Origin: ZCTH02-B3 sp036563895
GTDB lineage: Bacteria > Bacillota > Bacilli > Paenibacillales > Paenibacillaceae
Assembly: GCA_036563895.1 (NCBI GenBank)
Contig: DATCLN010000109.1
Span: 1 to 5,754 of the forward strand
Reading direction: 5' to 3'
Length of the DNA stretch: 5,754 nt
Each line of letters starts with the position of its first letter. Within the stretch, counting starts at the first letter, position 1. Both the position numbers and the translations under genes were made by a program. Below, piece by piece: positions 1-5,483 of the stretch. The notes beneath the pieces were generated by a model. That model saw nothing but the letters and a program-made list of their open reading frames with translations. It ran no database searches and was not told the DNA's origin.

Positions 1-1327
1 GTTCCACCTGCGATTTGGACGGAAAACGGGGACGCCCAAGCTGCTGCCAAACCTTCCACGGGTTGGCGTGATCTTCATCGACGGTTTCCCGCTGCACGAA
101 CAGGTCATTCCCCGGCGCGGGCACATCCAGCTCAAGCTTCAATTCAAACCCTTCTCCCCGTTCCATCACCAGATTCCAGGCCACGAGGGCCAGGCTGCCG
201 TCCGCCCGGCGGGTGACGATCCCCCGTTCATCCCGGTACAGCACCTCTTCGCCGAGGCGGTTGAAGAAAACAAACAGGTGAAACGTCGGCTTCGGGATGC
301 CGTTCAGGGCGACGAGGCCGAAGCCGCCGTGAAACTGGGCTTTCGGGACGTCCATTTCCTCGAACACGTCGCTGAACGTCCAATAGGAAATCGCCTCGGC
401 GTAATCGCCGGCCTCGCTCAAAATCCGCGCCAGATAGGCCGCATTCAGCACCGTGTCGTGCACCGGGTTGAGCGGATTGTAGGAGGTATTGAATTCGGTG
501 ATGTAAAATGGCAATCCCCTGTACGGCGTTTCGTCGATCATCGCCCGCACCGTGCGGAGCTCATCCAGCATGTAGGTCGGCTCGTGCAAGTCCTGGTACA
601 CCACGTCGGGCGTCCATGTGTTCGGATTTTTGGCGGTATAGGCGTGCCGGGTGACGAAATCCACCGGAACCCGCTCGCGATGGCAAAAATCGAGAAAGTC
701 CCGGATCCAGTGGTCGGCGCCCCCGCAGATGGCCGGCCCGCCGACTTTCAGATCGGGGTGCACCGCTTTCACCGCCTCCGCCGTCACCCGGTACAATTTG
801 AAATATTCCGCTTTGTCCGCGTCCTTCCAGAAGACCGTCAGGTTCGGCTCGTTCCAGACCTCGAAAAACCATGTTTTCACTTCATCCAGCCCGTACCGGT
901 CCACGAAGTGGGACACGACGGCATGGATCAATTCCCGCCACTTGCCATAATCCTTCGGCGGCGTCACATTCCCTTTCCAATAGAAGACCGTCTGGTCGCC
1001 GGACGCCAAGGCGGAAGGCATGAAGCTCAGCTCCACGAAAGGCCGGATGCCGAGGTCCAGGAACGAATCGAAAATCCGGTCTATGTATGTAAAGTTGTAA
1101 AAAAGCCGCCTTTCCCCGTCCACTTCATATTCCCGGCAAATGCCCGTATCATCGTGCAACAGGCCGTGTCCCCGGATGTACCGGAAGCCGATGGCTTCCT
1201 TTACCATTTTCAGATGATCCAGGTACTCCTTCTGCAACGCGATGGCCATTCGTTCCGAACCGACGCACCAGTTCCAGTGGGGTCTCAGCCTGGCCGTCGG
1301 CGTGTCGCCAACTCTGATGACTGGCAT
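1..1327 (-). CDS. xynB: GH39 beta-xylosidase, C-terminus cut by window edge
   Basis: This gene encodes a glycoside hydrolase family 39 enzyme, most likely an exo-acting beta-1,4-xylosidase that releases xylose from xylo-oligosaccharides with retention of configuration. The start is the ATG at 1327, preceded by GGGAGG with a 7-nt spacer. In the window 442 codons are open, beginning MPVIRVGDTPTARLRPHWNW. Family GH39 xylosidases are about 500 residues, so roughly 60 residues should lie outside. The acid/base motif FEVWNEPN puts Glu at 160, and YITEFNTSY puts the nucleophile Glu at 278. As I recall, these are the positions in the characterised Geobacillus GH39 enzymes. Other family-like segments are GFRYIRGHGLL (47-57) and FVTRHAY (224-230). 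No signal peptide is visible, so it should be cytoplasmic. It lies 116 bp downstream of the surface xylanase gene on the same strand with no clear promoter of its own. GH39 also contains alpha-L-iduronidases, but the sequence and context favour xylosidase. Confidence 0.93.
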   Translation of the reverse strand, partial: MPVIRVGDTPTARLRPHWNWCVGSERMAIALQKEYLDHLKMVKEAIGFRYIRGHGLLHDDTGICREYEVDGERRLFYNFTYIDRIFDSFLDLGIRPFVELSFMPSALASGDQTVFYWKGNVTPPKDYGKWRELIHAVVSHFVDRYGLDEVKTWFFEVWNEPNLTVFWKDADKAEYFKLYRVTAEAVKAVHPDLKVGGPAICGGADHWIRDFLDFCHRERVPVDFVTRHAYTAKNPNTWTPDVVYQDLHEPTYMLDELRTVRAMIDETPYRGLPFYITEFNTSYNPLNPVHDTVLNAAYLARILSEAGDYAEAISYWTFSDVFEEMDVPKAQFHGGFGLVALNGIPKPTFHLFVFFNRLGEEVLYRDERGIVTRRADGSLALVAWNLVMERGEGFELKLELDVPAPGNDLFVQRETVDEDHANPWKVWQQLGRPRFPSKSQVE

Positions 1328-1334
1328 GGATTTT

Positions 1335-1340
1335 CCTCCC
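1335..1340 (-). promoter_or_regulatory. Ribosome binding site of the GH39 gene
   Basis: GGGAGG on the minus strand lies 7 nt before the ATG at 1327. It is a near-perfect Shine-Dalgarno at good spacing and fixes the start codon. Only 4 nt separate it from the hairpin at 1345-1374, so the hairpin may influence ribosome access. Confidence 0.85.
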
Positions 1341-1344
1341 GTTT

Positions 1345-1374
1345 CGGATGCCGGCACAACAACGGCGGCATCCG
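1345..1374 (-). repeat. Perfect 9-bp inverted repeat (hairpin) just upstream of the GH39 RBS
   Basis: The arms CGGATGCCG (1345-1353) and CGGCATCCG (1366-1374) are perfectly complementary around a 12-nt loop. No U-tract follows in the minus-strand transcript; the next bases are AAAC and then the Shine-Dalgarno. It is therefore not a Rho-independent terminator for the gene strand. It could be an mRNA-stabilising, processing or translation-modulating element in a bicistronic transcript. Confidence 0.6.
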
Positions 1375-1384
1375 GGAATGAACC

Positions 1385-1423
1385 GAAGCAGGCCCGCGGG
1401 AAATGCAGGGCCTGCTTCTTTTT
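1385..1423 (+). terminator. Strong GC hairpin with T-tract on the plus strand, between the xylanase and xylosidase genes
   Basis: The arms GAAGCAGGCCC (1385-1395) and GGGCCTGCTTC (1408-1418) form a perfect 11-bp stem with a 12-nt loop. TTTTT (1419-1423) follows on the plus strand, the classic intrinsic terminator shape. The flanking genes run on the minus strand, where the stem is preceded by AAAAA and followed by GGTTCATT, which is not a U-tract. As a terminator it would stop plus-strand (antisense) transcription. In the sense mRNA it forms a 3' hairpin starting 25 nt after the xylanase stop codon. It could protect the upstream message or allow partial termination. Confidence 0.6.
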
Positions 1424-1443
1424 CTGATTCAATTGTCATGCAT

Positions 1444-4400
1444 TCATTTCCACAGCAGCCGGAACACGACCATGGCGGCCTGTGCCTTGGTAAGCGGCTC
1501 CTGCGGCGCCAGCTTGCCGTTCGTGCCGCGGATGATGCCGGCGGCGACGAGTCTGGCCGCGCTGGCCTTCGCCTGGTCCGACAGGTCGGCGGAGTCGGAG
1601 AAGGCGGCGAGGGAAGCCTGCGCGTCCGTGCTTTTGCCGATCGCCGCAAGCGCCCGGTCCGCCATGATCATCATGCCTTCGCGGCTCAGGAAACCGTCCG
1701 CCGTTTCCGGCACGCCGCCGGTCAGCATGCCTTCGTCCGCAATTCCAAGGGCACGGACGAGCAGGGAGGCGAATTCCGCCTTGTCCACCGGCGCCGACGG
1801 ATCGATCTGCTTTTCATCAATCAGGCCAAGGGTGTACAGCAGGTCAAACGCGGTCTTCGCCCAGTGTCCTTGCGGCACGAGATCGGCGGGCGGGACGGGC
1901 CCGTTGAGCAGCATGAGCTCGCCGAATACCGACGGATCCTGCCAACCGACGCCGGTCAGGTCGTTCCAGATGGCGATGCTTTCCCTGCTGCCGGAACGGC
2001 CGTCGTTGATCTGCACGTCGAAGCCGATGCGCGTGCCGACGGACGGCCGGATCGTTTTGAACGGAATCTTCACTTCCACGACGTAGTTCGTGCCGTCCAC
2101 CCGCACGGCGGATTCGAACCCTTCGGCGATGCCGGCGGGATTGAAAGTGGCTTCATTTGCATAGTTGACCCTGTACTGGCCGTCATCCGCCTGATAGAAC
2201 GTCGACTTCGCGTTGTCTTCGTCCAGGAACACTTCGATGGAATCCTGCTCCCAGGGGTTGGCGGAGGTCCGATCCAGTTCGTCGTCCGTCACGCGGACCA
2301 GGACGTACAAATTGTTTTCATCCCAGAGCACCCTGGCGCTGCCGCTGGCGCCGTGCCAGGCCGTCTGGAACTCGTCGATGGGCAGCACGGGCGACCTGGA
2401 CCACGCGTCGTCTTCCACGCCGTCGATGACGGGGGTGCCGTAATTGGCGTAGGAACGCCGCGGCTCCGGTTTCTCCATCTCATGCTCCGCGAGGAAGGTT
2501 TCCGGATCGACGATGGCATAGTAAGCCGGCTTGGCCTTCAGGTTGCGGTCGAACGGGAGCGGGTACCCGTCGGCCCGCCAGCTGGACGCGTCGCTTAAAC
2601 CCCAGAAGGTGACCCGCGCGATGCTGTCTTTGTGGGCTTTGAAAATCCTGAACAATTCGGCGTACAGAACCCCTTGCGCGATCGCTTCCTCCTCGGTGAA
2701 CTGGCCGTCCCGGTTGTCGGGGATGTCCAATTCGGTAATGCTGATTTCGACGCCCAGGGACGCGAAGCGCTCGATGGACAGCTCCACGTTCGCCGGGTTG
2801 GTGCTCAGGTTGTAGTGGCCCTGCATGCCGATGCCGTCGATCAGCTTTTCGCCGTTGTGCTCGGCGGCATATTTCTCGTTGAGCTCCTTGACCATGTGAT
2901 AGATGGCCGTAGCCTTGCTCTGGTTGTCATCATTGTAATCGTTGTAGTACAGCTTGGTCTTCAGGCCCAGTTCCTTGATGACTTCCCTGGCGGCCAGGAA
3001 CGCCTCTTCGATGTACTCGGGACCGATGGCTTTGTACCAGCCGGTTTGCCGCAGGGCACCCCGCCAATCCTCGGGGTTCGGCGGGTTGTCGTTGATGGCC
3101 TCATTGACCACGTCCCAGGAAATGATCTTGTCGCCGAATTTCTCGCCGAAGTGCCGCACCGTTTCCTTGATGTGGCGGCGCAGGTTTTGCAGCGCCTCTT
3201 CTTTGGAAAGCGGCGTGCCGTCCTCGTGTTGCCACAGCCATTCCGGCGATTGCTGGTGCCAGACGAGCGTATGTCCGACGATGTCAAACCCTTCGGCGAT
3301 CGCTCTCTCGACGAGGGCGTCCTGAGCGGTGAAATCAAACTCGCGGTCGGCGTTGTAGACGTATTCCGGCTTCATGGCGTTCTCGGCGGTGACGACGTTG
3401 AAGTGCTTTTTCAGCAGCTCCAGCCGGACGCCTTCAAAATCCGCCGCGGACACCGCGTTGCCGATCCGGAAGTCGTCCTTGTACACGTCTTTGATCGGCA
3501 CAAGGTCTTTCTCGATTTCCACGGGACCAGCGTCCGTCGCGACAAAGCTGATGTCGTCGATGTAGAACGACGCTTCGGGATGGTCGGTTGTTTCCACATA
3601 GATCGTGACGAACTCATCGCCGACGCTCGTGTAGCGGTAGGCGCCTTCCAGCTTGACCCAGCCGTCGGCCGTGGAGACCCTTTTCTTCGTGACGTTCTGA
3701 TAGCTCGGGCTGGAATTGCCGATTTGCGTGGACAGTTGGATTTCCGCCGTTTCGGGCGAAATCAGTTTGACCCAGGCGGTAATGTTGTACTCTCTGCCCA
3801 AGTCGATGTATTTCTCGACGCGCAAGGAAGGACCTTGCCAGTTTTGCTGGCGGCCTTCCACCTTGAGGGCGTATTTGCCGCCTTCGGTATGGTTCGCCTC
3901 GTCGGTGACCGTCAACATCTCGACACCGCCGCGGGCCTCGAAACCGCCGGTCGTTCCGTCTTCAAAGGTCACGGTTTCGAAGGGCAGCGCAGGATCCCGG
4001 ACCGGCTCTTCGGTTTCTCCGCCCCCGGCATCCGTCGTCATGATGACGATGTCCCCAATGTAGAACGGCACCGTCTTGCCGGCGTCGTTGGACTGCACGC
4101 GAATCGCGCGGTCTTTGCCGGTATCGACCGTATATTGGCCCGTCAGGGTGAAAGGCTGGCCGGCGACGAGATCCGCGCCCGCGATCCAGCCGTAGCTGTC
4201 CACGTTCTGCAGCCAGGCTTGCGCGCCGGCGGGGATGTCCGCGTCTTCGTCCACATAGCCGCGCACCGTGATGGTGTACGTTTTGCCGTTTTTGAGACCG
4301 GCGGCGGCGAAGGGGATATCGATGCCGTCCCAGTTGTTTTGCCGATTGGAGATATACAGCGCCGCGCCGTCTTCGTTGCCGGCGAACACCTTGCCTGTCA

Positions 4401-5271
4401 CCGGCCGGATGGACGGACCGCCGGCCTGCACGGTTTGTCCCTGCCCGCCGGCAAACGTTTCATGATAGGCAATGACGGCATCCTCCGCGTCGTCCGGCGC
4501 TTCGCCGCCGATCATTTCGGCATACTGCGCCAGCGAGGTCACGAATTTGTACGTGATGTAGTGGCGGCCCAATTCATAATTGTCTTTGCCGTTCGGGTAA
4601 CCGACCTTGAAGGCGTACTTGATGCCGTTTTCCCGCAGCGCTTCCTTGGCGGCTTCGTTGAACCCGCCGTACGGATAGGCAAACAGCACGGGATCTTTGC
4701 CGGTAATGGCCTTGATGTACGCGTTCGCTTTCGCGATGCTGGCCGAAGCGGCTTCCTTGGTGAGCAGCTCGCCCTGGTTCGTCTGCCACATCGCCTGGTC
4801 GTGATCGGACGAGTGGTTTTCGATGCTCACGTTGGGGTGCCTGGCCACTTCGCGGAGCTGGTCTTCCGTCATGCTGTAGCCGCCGCCGATCCAGTCCGTG
4901 ATGACGAACAGGACGGCCTTCATGCCGTACTGGTCCAGCACCGGAATTACTTCCGTCAGGAAGTCCGGCGTCGCGTCATCGAATGTGAGCAGAATCGGTT
5001 TTTCCGGCGCCGCCATCCGGCCTTCCATGATGGCCACGTACTCTTCCGAAGACAGGGTGGTATAGCCGTGGTCGTACAGATACTTCATCTGCTTGCGGAA
5101 ATCGTCGATGCTGACGTCGGTCCACTCGTTCGTCGGCGTTTCCTTGACGATGTGGTAGAGCATGACCGGAATGTCGACGGACGCTTTCGTTTCCGCCGAC
5201 GCCACCCATCCCGGAACGATCAGGGATGCAGCCAAAAGCAACACCATCCACCTCTGCCATTTGCCTGACAT
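1444..5271 (-). CDS. Secreted modular CE4-CBM22-CBM22-GH10-CBM9-SLH xylanase/deacetylase
   Basis: This is a 1275-residue extracellular enzyme predicted to be held at the cell surface and to degrade xylan. The start is the ATG at 5271 (MSGKWQRWMV), preceded by GGGAGGGG and followed directly by a signal peptide. The frame stays open to an ATG at 5424, but that start lacks a Shine-Dalgarno and would bury the signal. Residues 1-26 are the signal peptide (K4, R7, hydrophobic core, cleavage after ASA); no lipobox is present. The modules are NodB/CE4 deacetylase (about 31-256), two CBM22 (about 268-412 and 429-580), GH10 endo-beta-1,4-xylanase (about 588-928), CBM9 (about 937-1124) and a divergent SLH region (about 1130-1275). 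The chain has no cysteine, usual for a Gram-positive secreted protein, and only short linkers. It is followed by the GH39 gene on the same strand. The CBM22-GH10-CBM9-SLH core is well known; the N-terminal CE4 fusion is the unusual part. Confidence 0.95.
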   Translation of the reverse strand: MSGKWQRWMVLLLAASLIVPGWVASAETKASVDIPVMLYHIVKETPTNEWTDVSIDDFRKQMKYLYDHGYTTLSSEEYVAIMEGRMAAPEKPILLTFDDATPDFLTEVIPVLDQYGMKAVLFVITDWIGGGYSMTEDQLREVARHPNVSIENHSSDHDQAMWQTNQGELLTKEAASASIAKANAYIKAITGKDPVLFAYPYGGFNEAAKEALRENGIKYAFKVGYPNGKDNYELGRHYITYKFVTSLAQYAEMIGGEAPDDAEDAVIAYHETFAGGQGQTVQAGGPSIRPVTGKVFAGNEDGAALYISNRQNNWDGIDIPFAAAGLKNGKTYTITVRGYVDEDADIPAGAQAWLQNVDSYGWIAGADLVAGQPFTLTGQYTVDTGKDRAIRVQSNDAGKTVPFYIGDIVIMTTDAGGGETEEPVRDPALPFETVTFEDGTTGGFEARGGVEMLTVTDEANHTEGGKYALKVEGRQQNWQGPSLRVEKYIDLGREYNITAWVKLISPETAEIQLSTQIGNSSPSYQNVTKKRVSTADGWVKLEGAYRYTSVGDEFVTIYVETTDHPEASFYIDDISFVATDAGPVEIEKDLVPIKDVYKDDFRIGNAVSAADFEGVRLELLKKHFNVVTAENAMKPEYVYNADREFDFTAQDALVERAIAEGFDIVGHTLVWHQQSPEWLWQHEDGTPLSKEEALQNLRRHIKETVRHFGEKFGDKIISWDVVNEAINDNPPNPEDWRGALRQTGWYKAIGPEYIEEAFLAAREVIKELGLKTKLYYNDYNDDNQSKATAIYHMVKELNEKYAAEHNGEKLIDGIGMQGHYNLSTNPANVELSIERFASLGVEISITELDIPDNRDGQFTEEEAIAQGVLYAELFRIFKAHKDSIARVTFWGLSDASSWRADGYPLPFDRNLKAKPAYYAIVDPETFLAEHEMEKPEPRRSYANYGTPVIDGVEDDAWSRSPVLPIDEFQTAWHGASGSARVLWDENNLYVLVRVTDDELDRTSANPWEQDSIEVFLDEDNAKSTFYQADDGQYRVNYANEATFNPAGIAEGFESAVRVDGTNYVVEVKIPFKTIRPSVGTRIGFDVQINDGRSGSRESIAIWNDLTGVGWQDPSVFGELMLLNGPVPPADLVPQGHWAKTAFDLLYTLGLIDEKQIDPSAPVDKAEFASLLVRALGIADEGMLTGGVPETADGFLSREGMMIMADRALAAIGKSTDAQASLAAFSDSADLSDQAKASAARLVAAGIIRGTNGKLAPQEPLTKAQAAMVVFRLLWK
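1447..1884 (-). other. Domain: SLH-like cell-surface anchor (residues about 1130-1275)
   Basis: Two SLH-like repeats are readable, with a degenerate segment between them. The first starts GHWAKTAFDLLYTLGLI and ends VDKAEFASLLVRALGI. The last starts FSDSADLSDQAKASAARLV and ends LTKAQAAMVVFRLLWK. The middle segment keeps only a C-terminal half (FLSREGMMIMADRALAAIG). SLH domains bind pyruvylated secondary cell-wall polysaccharide. The usual TRAE motif appears here as DKAE, SREG and TKAQ, so anchoring is likely but binding strength is uncertain. Confidence 0.8.
1900..2463 (-). other. Domain: CBM9 (residues about 937-1124)
   Basis: The segment begins with GTPVIDGVEDDAWSRS and contains ARVLWDENNLYVLVRVTDDE, DSIEVFLDEDN and YVVEVKIPF. 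This is the pattern of the CBM9 beta-sandwich found after GH10 modules. CBM9 members bind reducing ends of cellulose and xylan or free sugars. The tryptophans at 972, 1007 and 1110 are candidates for the binding site, but the binding residues cannot be assigned from sequence alone. Confidence 0.87.
2488..3510 (-). other. Domain: GH10 endo-1,4-beta-xylanase (residues about 588-928)
   Basis: All GH10 landmarks are present in order: NVVTAENAMKPEY (625-637), GHTLVWHQQSPEWL (666-679), WDVVNEAI with acid/base Glu724, YYNDYN (775-780), GIGMQGHY (813-820), ITELDI with nucleophile Glu847, and VTFWGLSDASSWR (887-899). The domain looks complete and catalytically intact. It should cut internal beta-1,4-xylosidic bonds, including substituted glucuronoxylan or arabinoxylan, as is typical of the family. 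Confidence 0.97.
3532..4470 (-). other. Domains: tandem CBM22 (residues about 268-412 and 429-580)
   Basis: Two beta-sandwich modules of the CBM4/9/22 type stand directly before GH10, the classic position of CBM22. Each has the same landmark, NRQNNWDG (309-316) and GRQQNWQG (473-480). Each ends with a similar strand, PFYIGDIVIMT (402-412) and SFYIDDISFVAT (568-579). A short Gly/Glu-rich linker (about 415-428) separates them. CBM22 modules bind xylan and mixed-linkage glucan and often raise thermostability. Confidence 0.87.
4504..5181 (-). other. Domain: NodB/CE4 polysaccharide deacetylase (residues about 31-256)
   Basis: The segment opens with IPVMLYHIV and DDFRKQMKYLYDHGYTTL, then motif 1 LLTFDDA (catalytic-base Asp98, metal Asp99), motif 2 ENHSSDH (metal His153 and His157) and motif 3 FAYPYGGFNE (197-206). 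The Asp-His-His metal triad is intact. The usual last glycine of motif 1 is alanine (TFDDA), the motif 3 arginine is replaced (FAYPYG), and canonical motifs 4 and 5 are not evident. The opening and motif 3 resemble PgaB/IcaB-like deacetylases more than classical acetylxylan esterases. The fold assignment is firm; the substrate is not. Confidence 0.9.
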
Positions 5272-5281
5272 CTTTGCATGT

Positions 5282-5289
5282 CCCCTCCC
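5282..5289 (-). promoter_or_regulatory. Ribosome binding site of the modular xylanase
   Basis: GGGAGGGG on the minus strand lies 10 nt before the ATG at 5271. It decides in favour of this start over the longer open frame reaching 5424. A nearer ATG at 5277 is in another frame. Confidence 0.8.
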
Positions 5290-5324
5290 GAAAATACTTG
5301 ATATGTGTGGAAAAGGAACAGGGC

Positions 5325-5340
5325 AGGAATTCCTATAATA
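5325..5340 (-). promoter_or_regulatory. Candidate -10 element with adjoining 10-bp palindrome
   Basis: TATTAT (minus strand, 5340-5335) matches the sigma-A -10 consensus at 5 of 6 positions. The perfect palindrome AGGAATTCCT (5325-5334) follows immediately and would contain the transcription start. At 17-bp spacing the -35 would be GAGGGG, a poor match, so any promoter here is weak, activator-dependent or misplaced. The leader would be about 55-60 nt. Confidence 0.3.
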
Positions 5341-5351
5341 AAGCGCTTTCA
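5338..5351 (-). promoter_or_regulatory. cre-like catabolite response element (CcpA operator)
   Basis: TGAAAGCGCTTTAT on the minus strand contains the perfect palindrome AAAGCGCTTT (5340-5349). Against the commonly used cre consensus TGWAANCGNTNWCA only the last two positions differ. It overlaps the candidate -10 and sits about 70 nt before the start codon. That is a typical place for CcpA-HPr(Ser-P) to repress a polysaccharide-degrading gene when glucose is available. Confidence 0.7.
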
Positions 5352-5389
5352 AAGCAGCCCCTCTTTTTAGACTACCTTTTTTTTCCGCC

Positions 5390-5407
5390 TTGGTTACCCA
5401 ACGAACT
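5390..5407 (-). promoter_or_regulatory. Possible degenerate XylR-type operator
   Basis: The minus strand reads AGTTCGTTGGGTAACCAA. The left half matches 7 of 8 bases of the AGTTTGTT arm that I recall from Bacillus xylose operators. The right half keeps only an AAC-AA pattern, and the spacer is one base shorter than I recall. Position upstream of a xylanase gene makes it worth noting, but the match could be chance. Confidence 0.2.
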
Positions 5408-5483
5408 ATAGATTGTCCTTTCATTTTTTAAGTTTCTTCGGGCGCGGCCGATCCATCCTTGATCTCGGGAAAGTTGGAGTGCA

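Noticed and set aside
68..1381. 437-codon open frame on the plus strand
   Set aside because: It is antisense to the GH39 gene, whose minus-strand translation has both catalytic motifs and a strong RBS. The plus product resembles no family I know.
1348..2598. 416-codon open frame on the plus strand
   Set aside because: It is antisense to the CBM9 and SLH regions, has no convincing ribosome binding site, and its composition is that of a shadow frame.
4036..4470. First sandwich module as a new, unknown domain
   Set aside because: It shares the NRQNNW landmark and the closing strand with the second CBM22, so a divergent CBM22 explains it.
2632..5268. 878-codon open frame on the plus strand, antisense to the modular xylanase
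   Set aside because: The product shows no recognisable domain and is rich in Arg, His, Val, Phe and Asp, as expected for an antisense shadow of a GC-rich gene. The minus strand encodes six intact recognisable modules over the same stretch.
5334..5339. Perfect TATAAT on the plus strand
   Set aside because: No suitable -35 lies 16-18 bp upstream and no plus-strand gene follows. It is largely the complement of the minus-strand -10 candidate.
5272..5424. 51-codon N-terminal extension of the xylanase frame (ATG at 5424)
   Set aside because: No Shine-Dalgarno precedes that ATG. The extension would place the signal peptide internally and run through the cre-like site. The ATG at 5271 has GGGAGGGG and an immediate signal peptide.
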